DNA of 64,000 nt from Salinirussus salinus. GTDB lineage: Archaea > Halobacteriota > Halobacteria > Halobacteriales > Haloarculaceae. The notes under the pieces are model-generated. The model searched no databases and had not been told where the DNA came from. It saw only the letters and a program-made list of their open reading frames with translations. The stretch is taken from the NCBI RefSeq assembly GCF_009831455.1, contig NZ_WOWO01000003.1, positions 310,001-374,000 of the forward strand, read 5' to 3'. Position 1 is the first letter of the stretch; each line of letters starts with the position of its first letter. Below, one piece after another: positions 7,754 through 15,844 of this stretch. The translations under genes and the position numbers were made by a program.

Positions 7754-8231
7754 GCGTATGATCTGTCTGGAAATATATTAGCTGTTCCTCCGATCTACTC
7801 TGTAGGTGACCGTTAGTATCTGTACCATCTTTTTTTGATATTAGGATGACAAGAACGCTTTCTGTTTGGGGATAACGGCTACTCGGTCCCCGCAAATAGT
7901 TGCTTTCCTCGGTGCTGCATTCAGCCTCTGTATCGGTCACGGCAATTTCGACAGACAGTCGTCAGGTGGATGGTGTCTGTGCGAGATGGAGGTCGCGTCC
8001 CTCTCACCCCCGCCACTCGCTGTTCAGACTGCTACCTGGCTTGAGGAACCACGAACGACCGGAGAGACAGCTCCCAACAGAAATAGTACGGCTATGGTAG
8101 CTTCAGTCGTGTTCACACCCGGCAATCGGTAGAGCAGGTGTTAAACCCGGCAGGGGTGCTTCGGAGCGAGAAACAGGAAGACGACATCCACGTCTTCTCA
8201 CGCCGGTGTGGCTTTGCGGGCCCTGAAACAC
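7754..8231. other. Gene-poor region; only the 7771-7780 promoter is convincing
   Basis: About 480 nt without a credible gene. A T-run at 7829-7837 may be a terminator. On the minus strand near 8030-8121 a 30-codon reading frame opens with GTG and encodes one hydrophobic helix before stopping; this could be a fragment of a small membrane gene, but there is no other support. Confidence 0.45.
7771..7780 (-). promoter_or_regulatory. TATA box of the 56-aa membrane protein gene
   Basis: The AT-only decamer AAATATATTA in a GC-rich genome sits 18-27 nt upstream of the ATG at 7753 on the minus strand, the usual spacing for leaderless haloarchaeal genes. Confidence 0.6.
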
Positions 8232-8256
8232 CGCTCCAGGATTTTATACTGGAGCG
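8232..8256 (+). promoter_or_regulatory. TATA box inside an 8-bp inverted repeat (promoter/operator)
   Basis: CGCTCCAG (8232-8239) and CTGGAGCG (8249-8256) are exact reverse complements flanking GATTTTATA. The TATA core is centred about 26 nt before the ATG at 8271, so a dimeric repressor bound to the dyad would cover the TATA box and the adjacent BRE. This is the clearest operator-like arrangement in the window. Confidence 0.6.
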
Positions 8257-8270
8257 TCGAAGGTCAAGGT

Positions 8271-8666
8271 ATGAACTCTGCCCTCCACAGAGGTGAACCC
8301 CGGGACGCCTGTCGTTTCGGGCTGACAGGCGCGCTCGCAGGCCGTTCCGACCTCGACGCCACAATGCTCGCGGAGTCGATTCCGGCGACTCATGCGACCG
8401 TCGAACCGGCGACGCTCCAGCCCGACCAAGACGGTCAGTATCGGTCGCTCGCCGCCGGTGGAGTTGTCGGCAGAAATACCCGGCTGGCCGGAGCCGCCGA
8501 AGACCCGCCCTTCCGGCCGGACTGGCCAGTCGCCCACGACGGGGCGGTGTGTACCCCCGAGAGGACCGCCGTCGGCCGGGACAAAACCCGGGCCGAGCGG
8601 GGCGACTCCGTGGAGGCCGGCGACGACCTCGGGGTTGAAGCCATCGCGGGAAAGGGAGGGGCCTGA
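8271..8666 (+). CDS. Hypothetical 131-aa protein, first gene of a pair
   Basis: No family was recognised. The protein (MNSALHRGEPRDACR...) is rich in Ala, Arg, Asp and Gly, weakly acidic, without membrane segments or clear motifs. It contains two cysteines, too few and too distant for a zinc ribbon. It is called because of the TATA-in-dyad promoter at 8232-8256 with exact leaderless spacing, and because its TGA is one base from the ATG of the next gene, suggesting translational coupling. The opposite strand is also open here, so the call is moderate. Confidence 0.5.
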   Translation: MNSALHRGEPRDACRFGLTGALAGRSDLDATMLAESIPATHATVEPATLQPDQDGQYRSLAAGGVVGRNTRLAGAAEDPPFRPDWPVAHDGAVCTPERTAVGRDKTRAERGDSVEAGDDLGVEAIAGKGGA

Positions 8667-8667
8667 C

Positions 8668-8886
8668 ATGCTGCGGAGGCTCGGTCGCGTCTTTGCGGCC
8701 AACTTCTTTCTCGGGTTCTCGCTGGTGAACATCGGTCTCGTGGTCTTCACGATGGTGCATGGGCTGGTGCTCTACGCTTTCATCCACTCCGTGATGGGTG
8801 TCATCTCAGGCATGCACCACGTCCAGCACATGTCTACCCCGCTGGACGACATCGAGGACAGGTACGTTGCAGACGCTTTCGAGTGA
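8668..8886 (+). CDS. 72-aa membrane protein, second gene of a pair
   Basis: The protein has a basic start (MLRRLGRVF) followed by a nearly continuous hydrophobic stretch (about residues 8-50), enough for two helices, and an acidic tail DDIEDRYVADAFE. A His-Met-rich segment GMHHVQHM follows the second helix and could bind metal, which is speculative. It starts one base after the stop of the preceding gene, so it is probably co-transcribed and coupled. No family was recognised. Confidence 0.65.
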   Translation: MLRRLGRVFAANFFLGFSLVNIGLVVFTMVHGLVLYAFIHSVMGVISGMHHVQHMSTPLDDIEDRYVADAFE

Positions 8887-9213
8887 CCGACAACCTACCC
8901 ATCGACAGCCCGGTCACACCGACGACCACGGGCGGGAACACCGACACCCCTGCGCTCGTGAGTGTCGGGCGAGCGGCTGATCTAGGGCGTCGGGTAAGTG
9001 AACCGGGCCGTATCGTGCCAGTAGCCCACGCCCGCCCGGATCCCGCTCCGGAACGTAGTGATTGAACCACTCGACCCCTGCCGAACAGACCCTCTGTAGC
9101 CAGCACGCCGTGCTCTCGTCTGCCCGGCGTTTCAACAGAGCCAACGTCCGGAGAGAGCGGAACGCAAACGCGCAAGTCGGTAGCCCGCGGGCGGTGACCG
9201 CGGAGGGAGCACC
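8887..9213. other. Intergenic region without a recognised gene
   Basis: This region is 327 nt. A minus-strand reading frame of 76 codons (8914-9144) is open but its product is Cys/Trp/Arg-rich and unlike the surrounding acidic proteome, so it may be a shadow or a decayed gene fragment. No promoter, tRNA-like fold or repeat was seen. Confidence 0.4.
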
Positions 9214-9606
9214 TCAGACGTTGTCGGGGGTCTCGGCGTCGTCCTCGACGTCGCGTTTCATCGAGTCCCGGCGGGCCTTGGCGTCCCGACCGGTGGCCTC
9301 CTTGAGGAACTCGTTTTTCGCCGAGACCGCGTCCTCCGCGGCGTCGACGTGACCCTCGGCGATGACCTCCTCGGCGGGGCGCTCCTCGATGTCGAGCGCG
9401 AGCTTGTCCTTCTTGCTGCCGTACTCGACGGCGCCGGCGACGACCCGGGTGAAGACGGGGTTGTCGGGCTCGTCGACGACCAGCAACGTTCCGTCTTTGT
9501 ACTCGGTCTCGTCGGTCACCTCGCCGAAGTACTCCTCGACGAACGCCTCCATGTCCTCGACGCGGTCCTCGAGGTGCTCCCCGCGCCGCATCTTGTACTC
9601 GCGCAT
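9214..9606 (-). CDS. Haloarchaeal conserved protein (DUF5611-like)
   Basis: A 130-residue acidic protein starting MREYKMRRGEHLEDRV. The central region (about 40-75) reads as beta strands ending in AGAVEYGSKKDKLALDI; the C-terminal third is helical and charged. I recall this N-terminus as typical of haloarchaeal DUF5611 proteins, unverified. The start is set by the conserved MREYKMRRGEHL; the 39 in-frame codons upstream are basic and probably untranslated. Function unknown; no operon partner. Confidence 0.8.
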   Translation of the reverse strand: MREYKMRRGEHLEDRVEDMEAFVEEYFGEVTDETEYKDGTLLVVDEPDNPVFTRVVAGAVEYGSKKDKLALDIEERPAEEVIAEGHVDAAEDAVSAKNEFLKEATGRDAKARRDSMKRDVEDDAETPDNV

Positions 9607-9801
9607 GGCCGGGCATTTGCGAGGGCGCGTCTTACCTCTTTCGTGGACGCGCCCGCGGGTGTGTGCGTGCCACACCCGCGGCCAGCCGTCGACGCTTCGC
9701 TCCCCCCGAAACCGGCGCCACATGCGGCTACCCGACCCCGCACGCCGGCGACGACAGCGGGCCAGTTCAGGGCAGGTCAGACCGGGGCAGGCCGGGCCGG
9801 G

Positions 9802-10560
9802 TCAGGTCCGGTGTTCCAGTGACCCGCGGTGACACTCCGGGCAGAAATCGCCCGCCCGCAGCGAGGAGTCCTCGACCGGCGTCGAGAAGTCACACTCCGG
9901 ACAGTGGAAGGTCCCCTCGGGCACCGTCACGGCCGTGCTGGTCGGCTCGACCTCCGTGGGAGTCTCGCTGTCGGTCTCCGGGGCCCAGTCCTCCTCGTCC
10001 CCGTCGTCGTCCTCTTCGGGCCACTCCGGGACCGCGTCCGCGGGTCCGTCCGTCCCCGCGTCGTCGGTGTCGTCTTCGCCTTCCTCGGGCCATTCGCCGG
10101 GCGCACGTCCCTCGTCGGGCTCCTCGTCGTCCGCGTCGAGGATGACGCCGTCGTCCTCGTCGGGGTCCGGGTCGGACGCCGGGCCCGGTTCGGGCGACGG
10201 CCCGGCTCCCGCGTCCCCGCCCGAAACGCCGCCCGACGCGACTCCGCCCTCGGCGCCCGCGGCTGCCGTTCCCGTCTGACTGTCGGTCCCGCCGCCGGCG
10301 GTGTCGGGGTCGGATTCCATCTCCTCTGCCGCCGCTGTCGTCGTTCCGTCCGCATCCGCGAGGTCGTCGCCGACGATGTCCGAGGGGGTCTCCAGCGTCG
10401 TGACCTCCTTGTTCTCTGAGACGACGCGCTCGGCGCCACACCGGGTGCACGTCTCGGTCTCGCGGATGGTGATGACCACCTCGCTCCCCTGCTCCTCGCG
10501 CTCGCGTTCGACCTCGCCGTCGCCGAACGCGTGCCCGAACAGGGAACACTTGAGACTCAT
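9802..10560 (-). CDS. Two-zinc-ribbon protein with long acidic linker
   Basis: A 252-residue protein. The N-terminal 50 residues (MSLKCSLFGHAFGDGE ... CTRCGAE) form one Cys-containing module typical of a haloarchaeal family I recall as DUF7093; residues about 55-210 are a low-complexity Asp/Glu/Gly/Pro linker with EWPEE repeated three times; the C-terminus (CPECDFSTP ... CPECHRG) is a second ribbon with two CPEC knuckles. The layout suggests an adaptor, perhaps RNA- or protein-binding, but no function is known. A TATA box at about 10584-10591 (minus strand) supports the ATG at 10560. Confidence 0.8.
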   Translation of the reverse strand: MSLKCSLFGHAFGDGEVEREREEQGSEVVITIRETETCTRCGAERVVSENKEVTTLETPSDIVGDDLADADGTTTAAAEEMESDPDTAGGGTDSQTGTAAAGAEGGVASGGVSGGDAGAGPSPEPGPASDPDPDEDDGVILDADDEEPDEGRAPGEWPEEGEDDTDDAGTDGPADAVPEWPEEDDDGDEEDWAPETDSETPTEVEPTSTAVTVPEGTFHCPECDFSTPVEDSSLRAGDFCPECHRGSLEHRT

Positions 10561-10695
10561 TGTCACGAGATGGCTGCCTGCCGCACATAAGCGTACTGCT
10601 TGGGTCGATGACGGCGCTGCCGGCCGGCGTCGGTCGGTCGCTGCCGGCCGCCACGAGCGCACAGTATAAGACCCGTCACGGCCTTACACCCGGAC

Positions 10696-10992
10696 ATGCG
10701 AGCGAAGCCGGAGCACCGTGACCGCGACGGGACGGAGGTGGCGGTGCTGGACGCCCTCGCCGACCGCCGCGAGGAGGGGATGACCGTCTTCGAACTCCGC
10801 TCGCACGTCGACGAGGACATCGACACCCTGGAGGAGGCGCTCGGCGAGCTCAAAGACGACGGACTCATCGAGGCCCGCGAGAGCGACAACCGGACGGTGA
10901 TCCTCCCCGACGAGGCCGCCGTCGGCCCCGCCGACTCCGAGGAGGAAGAACCCGACATCTTCGACCGGATCCGCGACCGCCTCCCCTTCTAA
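10696..10992 (+). CDS. Winged-helix protein, putative transcription regulator (DUF6432-like)
   Basis: A 98-residue protein with a compact winged helix-turn-helix pattern (about residues 10-72): EVAVLDALADR, then a helix VFELRSHV, a second helix LEEALGELKDDGLI and the wing ARESDNRTVILP. The C-terminus ends DIFDRIRDRLPF, an amphipathic tail common to a haloarchaeal family (recalled as DUF6432). A TATA box at about 10662-10669 fits a leaderless start. It is divergent from the two-ribbon gene and convergent with the rhodanese-MBL gene. Confidence 0.8.
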   Translation: MRAKPEHRDRDGTEVAVLDALADRREEGMTVFELRSHVDEDIDTLEEALGELKDDGLIEARESDNRTVILPDEAAVGPADSEEEEPDIFDRIRDRLPF

Positions 10993-10997
10993 CCCCT

Positions 10998-12248
10998 CTA
11001 GACAGCGCAGTTGTTCGGCCCGAGCTCCAGCTCGACCCACGCCTCGCTGTCGCCGGCGTCCTCGCCGCTGGCGTCTCCGGCGCCCTCGCTGTCGCCGCCG
11101 GAACCGAGCGTCTCCGCCCCACGGTTGATCGCGAGGATGCGCTCGACGTTGGCCGGCCGGGGTGCGTCGGTCAGCACGTGCTCGACGAAGGCCGCCCGGT
11201 CCAGCCCGAGCGCCTCGACCCGCTCGCGAAGCGCCGAGAGGCGGGCTGTGTACGTCCCCTCGACCAGTTCGGTCTCCGGTCGCCGGTGGCCGGGTGCGAC
11301 CAGCGGGTCCTCGCCGGCCGCGGGCAGCCGCTCGTGGAGGGTCTCGTAGAGCTGTTCGGCCTGGTCGCGCGGGTCGACGCCCTCCTGGAGGTCCGGCCGG
11401 GCGACGCTGTCCAGAAAGAGGGAGTCGCCGGCGAGCAACACGTCCCCGACCACGAGCCCGGTCATCTCCGTCGTGTGGCCGGGCAGCGCGACCGCCTCGA
11501 CGGCCGCCTCCCCGACGTCGACGGTCTCGCCGTCGCCCAGCACCTCGCCGCCGTATGTCACCTCGCGGCGGTCGATGCCCGCCGGCAGGAGCCGTCTGGG
11601 TGGGTCGCTGGCGCTCCCCGCGGGCCCCGCGTCGCCGCCCCCGGGCGTCACCTCGCGCAGCCCGCTGAGGTGGTCGGCGTGGAGGTGCGTGTCGAAGACG
11701 GCGGCGAGTTCGGCGCCGCGCTCGGCCAGGTCCTTCCGGTAGGCGTCGACGCCAGCGAGCAGCGGGTCGACCAGCAGCGCCTCGCCGCCGTCGAGAACCG
11801 CGTAGCTCAGACAGCCCGTCGCCGGCCGCTCGTACTGGACGACCGTGGGCTCCTCGCGGACGACCCGGGAGAGGTGGACCCGGCCCCAGGCGTCCATCCC
11901 GCCGGCGAGGTTGCGCGCCTCGACGCCCGCCGCGGTCAGCACGCCCGCGACGTAGTCGCTGGCCTCGCCCCGGCCACAGACGACGGTGACAGGCCCCTCG
12001 CCCCCGACCTCGGCCGCGAGGTCGCCGACCTCGTCCCGTACTTGGGCGGCCATGAACTTCGCGTAGGGAACCTGGGTGAAGGCCACGCCGGGCCCCTCGA
12101 TGCGCCACTGGTCGACCTCGTCGCGGTCGCGCACGTCGAGCAGCCGGACCGGCTCGCCGGCCGCGAGCGCCTCCGCCAGCGCCGCCGGCTCGACGCTGTC
12201 GGGCTCCGCTGGCGGCTCCGGCGTGTCGGGCACGTCTGGGTCGCTCAT
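10998..12248 (-). CDS. Rhodanese-metallo-beta-lactamase fusion (ETHE1-like persulfide metabolism)
   Basis: A 416-residue protein. The N-terminal rhodanese domain (about residues 20-125) carries the active-site loop CGRGEASDY, with Cys at the sulfur-carrying position. The MBL domain (about 130-350) carries THLHADH, GHTTEM, GDSLFLD and the later GHRRPE histidine, matching the mononuclear-iron persulfide dioxygenase pattern, including the Arg-Pro-Asp that follows GDSLF. Predicted role: transfer and oxidation of persulfide or thiosulfate sulfur. Domain order (rhodanese first) differs from the common MBL-rhodanese order. The C-terminal tail is acidic and low-complexity. Confidence 0.88.
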   Translation of the reverse strand: MSDPDVPDTPEPPAEPDSVEPAALAEALAAGEPVRLLDVRDRDEVDQWRIEGPGVAFTQVPYAKFMAAQVRDEVGDLAAEVGGEGPVTVVCGRGEASDYVAGVLTAAGVEARNLAGGMDAWGRVHLSRVVREEPTVVQYERPATGCLSYAVLDGGEALLVDPLLAGVDAYRKDLAERGAELAAVFDTHLHADHLSGLREVTPGGGDAGPAGSASDPPRRLLPAGIDRREVTYGGEVLGDGETVDVGEAAVEAVALPGHTTEMTGLVVGDVLLAGDSLFLDSVARPDLQEGVDPRDQAEQLYETLHERLPAAGEDPLVAPGHRRPETELVEGTYTARLSALRERVEALGLDRAAFVEHVLTDAPRPANVERILAINRGAETLGSGGDSEGAGDASGEDAGDSEAWVELELGPNNCAV

Positions 12249-12389
12249 ACCCGCTCTATGCCCGCGAGGGACATAAACGGCGGCTCCAGGCCGCCCGGGG
12301 CCGGTCCCGCACCCGCGCGGCCGACGCTGGCGGACGCGGCGGGTCCGGGCGGGCGGACGTATTTAGTCCGGGACGCGCTACGTGGGTGT

Positions 12390-12986
12390 ATGGACGTCAC
12401 CGAGCGCGTGCGCGAGAGCCACGCCACGGCGCTTGACCGGCTCGGCTCCGAGAAGAGCCTGCTCGCGCTGACGGAGGCCCGCCTGGAGACGCCGGCGGTG
12501 CTTTCGGCGGCCGGCGCCGCCCTGGCGAGCGCGCGAGCGACGCTGTCGGACTGGGCGGCGGACGCGGGCGGGTCGGTCGCCGACGCGCTCGCGGCGGCCG
12601 CCGAGGACCTCGGCGCCGCCGCCGACCGCGTCGCCGAGTCGCTGGACGCCGCGCTCCCCGGCGACAGCCCCTTCGTCTCGCTCGCCGCCGACACCGACGC
12701 CGGCCGGGCCGGCGCGGGGCTGGTCGGCCTCGGGCTCGTGCTCGACCGGGTGTTCCTGCAGTGTGTGAGCTTCTTCGTCAACGAGGCCGACACCGCCCGC
12801 GCGGACCTGTTCCGGGACCTCCGCGGGGTGGCCGACGACCTGCTCGACACCGCCGCCGACCTCGGCCTCGACGGCGAGGCGGCCGAGGAGGCTGCCGGGG
12901 CGGCGGGCGCGGTCGTCGACGCCGCCTACGACGCCTACGTCGACCGGCTGGAGGCGATGGGCTTCGACCCCAAGCCGATCTGCTGA
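12390..12986 (+). CDS. Conserved haloarchaeal helical protein, function unknown
   Basis: A 198-residue protein, almost entirely predicted helix, very rich in Ala, Asp and Glu. It begins MDVTERVRESHATALDRLGSEKSLLALT, an opening I associate with a family sometimes labelled transcription antitermination protein or ferritin-like in haloarchaeal genomes, but neither label can be supported here. No metal-binding EXXH pattern is seen; Cys occurs at the very C-terminus and in VFLQCVSFF. A TATA-like GTATTTAG at about 12359-12366 sits 27 nt upstream and fixes the ATG at 12390. Confidence 0.75.
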   Translation: MDVTERVRESHATALDRLGSEKSLLALTEARLETPAVLSAAGAALASARATLSDWAADAGGSVADALAAAAEDLGAAADRVAESLDAALPGDSPFVSLAADTDAGRAGAGLVGLGLVLDRVFLQCVSFFVNEADTARADLFRDLRGVADDLLDTAADLGLDGEAAEEAAGAAGAVVDAAYDAYVDRLEAMGFDPKPIC

Positions 12987-13040
12987 CCGCTGTGGGCGCT
13001 GGAGGCCCGTCTTTTTGCCGCTGGCCCACCTACGAGGAGT

Positions 13041-13952
13041 ATGCGCGTCGTCTCCCTGCTGCCCTCCGCGACCGAGACCGTCTACGCCCTGGGGGTCGAG
13101 CCCGTCGGCGTCTCCCACGAGTGTGACTACCCGCCCGCGGCCAACGAGAAGCCGGCGGTCAACCGCTCGCGGGTCGACCCCGAGGCCACCAGCGCCGAGA
13201 TCGACCGCCAGGTCCAGGACGCCGAGGACTCGGGCGGCGTCTACGAGATCGACCGCGAGACGCTCGCGGAGCTCGACCCGGACCTGGTCATCTCCCAGGG
13301 GATCTGTGACGTCTGTGCCGTCGACGAGGTCCGGGTCCGGGAGGCCGTCGAGGACCTCGGGCTCGACTGCGAGGTGCTGACGACCGACCCTCACAGCCTG
13401 GCGGACGTCTTCGCCGACATCGAGCGGGTCGGTGCCGCCCTGGACCGGGAGGAGCGGGCGGCCGAACTCGTCGCCGACCTCCAGCAGCGGGTCGACCGCG
13501 TGGAGGAGCGGGCGGCGGGCGCAGAGCGGCCCCGGACGGCGGTGCTTGACTGGCTCGACCCCGCCATGGTCGCGGGCCACTGGGTGCCGGGGATGGTCGA
13601 CCTGGCGGGCGGCGCGTACGGGATGGCCGACCACGGCGCGCGCTCGCGGCCCCGCGAGTGGGCCGACGTCCGCGCGTACGACCCCGAGGTGCTCGTCGCC
13701 GCCCCCTGCGGGTTCGGACTCGACCAGACCGTCCGGGACCTGCCCGCGCTCACCGACCGCGAGGGGTGGGACGACCTGACCGCCGTCGAGGAGGGGCGGG
13801 TCTACGTCGTCGACGGCCACCACTACGTGAACCGGCCGGGGCCGCGGCTGGTCGACACCCTGGAATTTCTGGGGTGGTGTCTCCACCCCGACGCCTTCGA
13901 CCGGCCGCCCGCCGACGCCGTCCGGCCGCTGGAGGCCGTCCTCCAGCAGTGA
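13041..13952 (+). CDS. Cobalamin-binding protein, BtuF-like periplasmic-binding fold
   Basis: A 303-residue protein starting directly with MRVVSLLPSATETVYALG, the first strand of the helical-backbone metal-receptor (BtuF/FecB, class III binding protein) fold, with the second-lobe segment PAMVAGHWVPGMVDLAGG. It has no signal peptide or lipobox, so it is probably cytoplasmic, unlike BtuF of an ABC importer. No permease or ATPase gene lies nearby. Such cytosolic proteins are usually annotated as cobalamin-binding; the ligand is inferred. A T-rich box at about 13011-13016 fits the promoter position. Confidence 0.82.
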   Translation: MRVVSLLPSATETVYALGVEPVGVSHECDYPPAANEKPAVNRSRVDPEATSAEIDRQVQDAEDSGGVYEIDRETLAELDPDLVISQGICDVCAVDEVRVREAVEDLGLDCEVLTTDPHSLADVFADIERVGAALDREERAAELVADLQQRVDRVEERAAGAERPRTAVLDWLDPAMVAGHWVPGMVDLAGGAYGMADHGARSRPREWADVRAYDPEVLVAAPCGFGLDQTVRDLPALTDREGWDDLTAVEEGRVYVVDGHHYVNRPGPRLVDTLEFLGWCLHPDAFDRPPADAVRPLEAVLQQ

Positions 13953-13967
13953 CCCGCCGGGGCCGGC

Positions 13968-15275
13968 TCACGCGATGAGCGAGAACAGCAGGTAGGCACC
14001 GGTGACCGACAGCGCCGGCGTGATCACCCAGAGGCTGACGATCCGGGCGGTCGCCGCGGGGTCGAAGAGGCTCTCGGCGGGCAACTCCTCCGGGCGCTCC
14101 TCGCCGATCGGTGCGACCTCCGCGCCGGGCTCCTCGGGCACCTCGCCCTCGGCGAGGTCGCCGACGGTCGGGCCGGCACCTCCCTCCTCGGGGTCGGTGC
14201 CCGGGGGCGCCGACAGCGCGCCCGTACTGAACTCGGGGGACTCGGCGCCCGCCCCGCCGCCACCGCCGCCGGCGTCCCCGGCGCTGCCGGCACCCGCGCC
14301 GGTCCCCGCCGGGGACTCGGCGGGCGTCGCTATCTCGACCAGCGTCCGGGCGCGGCTGGCCCGTCCCCACCCCAGCCCGATGATGCAGCAGGTCGTGCTC
14401 ACCGCGAGACTGGCGGGGATCCCGAGGTAGGAGAGAACAGTGATGATCGTCGCGCCGACCGTCGAGACGATCAGTGCTGCGAGGATCGGGAGGTCGGTGA
14501 TGTCGTCGCCGACGGTCGCGAGCGTCCGGCGGGCGATGGTGAACCCGCCGAGGCCGATCGAGGCGACCGCCAGCAGGATGGCGGGGTCGGCCTCGACGCT
14601 CCCGTTGCCGACCAGCGGCGCGACCGCGTTGGCGGCGTTGGAGGCGCCGGCGCTGAAGCCCATGTAGCAGGCGATGGCGACCACCAGCGCGGAGCCGAGC
14701 AGGTCACGCGGGGCGACGTCGGCGTCGAGCCGGGGTCGGGGGAGCCGGCCGTCCGTGTCGATGCCGACCAGCGGGTTTTCCAGGCGTCCGAAGGCGAATT
14801 TCGCGTCGAGATACGGGTAGAGATACCGGCCGACGACGACGCCGACACCGAAGGCCAGCAGCGGGGCGACGACCCACGCCGAGAGGATGGTGAACATCAG
14901 CGCGGCGTTGAGCGTCCCGGTCGCCAGTCCGAGCCCGACGATGGCGCCGACGGCGGTCATCGACGTCGAGGCGGGCACGCCGTAGATGTTCGAGACCAGC
15001 AGCGAGAGCCCCGTAAAGAAGAGGACGCCAACGCTGGCTTCGGGTGTGAACACTGCCGCGTCGACGATCCCGCTGCTCATCGTCTCGATGACGTTGCGCC
15101 CGACCGTCCAGGCCCCGAGGAAGGCAAAGAGGGTGAACAGCGCGCCCGCGGTGACCTTCCTGACGATCCGGCTCCCGACCGCCGGCCCGAAGGCCACGCC
15201 GGTCGAGGAGCCGCCGATGTTGAAGCCGACGAACACCGCAACCCCGAGCCCGACGACGATCAGCGGCTCGACCAT
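13968..15275 (-). CDS. Inorganic phosphate transporter, PiT family
   Basis: A 435-residue membrane protein with 10 or more predicted helices. Both PiT signature repeats are present: GFNIGGSSTGVAFGPAVGSR near the N-terminus, and GFSAGASNAANAVAPLVG in the middle. A large Gly/Glu/Pro-rich loop (about residues 300-390) precedes the last helices, longer than usual for the family. It probably imports phosphate with Na+ or H+. The start at 15275 has a TATA-like box at 15298-15305 (minus strand). It is divergent from a UspA gene, an arrangement seen with haloarchaeal permeases. Confidence 0.9.
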   Translation of the reverse strand: MVEPLIVVGLGVAVFVGFNIGGSSTGVAFGPAVGSRIVRKVTAGALFTLFAFLGAWTVGRNVIETMSSGIVDAAVFTPEASVGVLFFTGLSLLVSNIYGVPASTSMTAVGAIVGLGLATGTLNAALMFTILSAWVVAPLLAFGVGVVVGRYLYPYLDAKFAFGRLENPLVGIDTDGRLPRPRLDADVAPRDLLGSALVVAIACYMGFSAGASNAANAVAPLVGNGSVEADPAILLAVASIGLGGFTIARRTLATVGDDITDLPILAALIVSTVGATIITVLSYLGIPASLAVSTTCCIIGLGWGRASRARTLVEIATPAESPAGTGAGAGSAGDAGGGGGGAGAESPEFSTGALSAPPGTDPEEGGAGPTVGDLAEGEVPEEPGAEVAPIGEERPEELPAESLFDPAATARIVSLWVITPALSVTGAYLLFSLIA

Positions 15276-15380
15276 ACCGGCTTCTCCGGTTCCCGCCGAA
15301 TGTATGTTGGTGTTCCGCCATCGTCGCCGGCCACCGTGTGCTGTCGTGTCATACTTGTCGGCCGGCAGCGTAGCCGGGAC

Positions 15381-15800
15381 ATGGTCTCGCGCGTTCTCGT
15401 CGCGGTCGACGGCTCCGAGGTGGCCGAACAGGCGCTCAGATACGCGCTCGATGCACACCCCGACGCCGAGGTGACGGTGCTGACTGTCGTGGGCGTCCCC
15501 TCGGCGATGTTCGGGGAGGCGACGGCGATCGCCCTCTCGGAGGACCCCGACCGCTCCATCGAGGAACACGCCGAGCCGGTGCTCGAGCGCGTCCGGGCGG
15601 TCGCCGCCGAGTGTGACGCCGAGGTGACAACCGAGGCCGCCGCCGGCCACCCCGCGCGGACGATCCTCGACCGGGCCGGAGCGTACGACGTGGTCGTGGT
15701 CGGGAGCCACGGCGGCTCGCTGGCCGACCGGCTGTTCGTCGGCAACGTCGCGGAGTCGGTCGTCCGCCACTCGCCGGTGCCCGTCACGGTCGTCCGCTGA
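15381..15800 (+). CDS. Universal stress protein UspA family
   Basis: A 139-residue single Usp domain starting MVSRVLVAVDGSEVAEQAL. The ATP-binding signature appears as VVGSHGGSLADRLFVGNVAESVVRHSPVPV in the usual G-2x-G-9x-G-S/N layout (broken here for length at residues 108-137), so nucleotide binding is likely. TATA-like TCATACTTG at about 15348-15356 supports the ATG at 15381. The shared promoter region with the PiT gene suggests the two respond to the same condition, or that this Usp modulates the transporter; this is inference. Confidence 0.9.
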   Translation: MVSRVLVAVDGSEVAEQALRYALDAHPDAEVTVLTVVGVPSAMFGEATAIALSEDPDRSIEEHAEPVLERVRAVAAECDAEVTTEAAAGHPARTILDRAGAYDVVVVGSHGGSLADRLFVGNVAESVVRHSPVPVTVVR

Positions 15801-15844
15801 CCAGGGACCGGCACTCGTAAGCTCCGAGCGGCCGAGGCCGGGGT

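Noticed and set aside
7866-8132. 88-codon plus-strand ORF in the gene-poor patch
   Set aside because: It starts with TTG, no promoter is visible and the product has no coherent pattern.
8113-8787. 224-codon minus-strand ORF opposite the two-gene unit
   Set aside because: Basic, Arg/Pro-rich product and no TATA box; the plus-strand genes have a promoter with exact spacing.
8914-9144. 76-codon minus-strand ORF
   Set aside because: Cys/Trp/Arg-rich product without a family and no promoter; kept only as a possible gene fragment.
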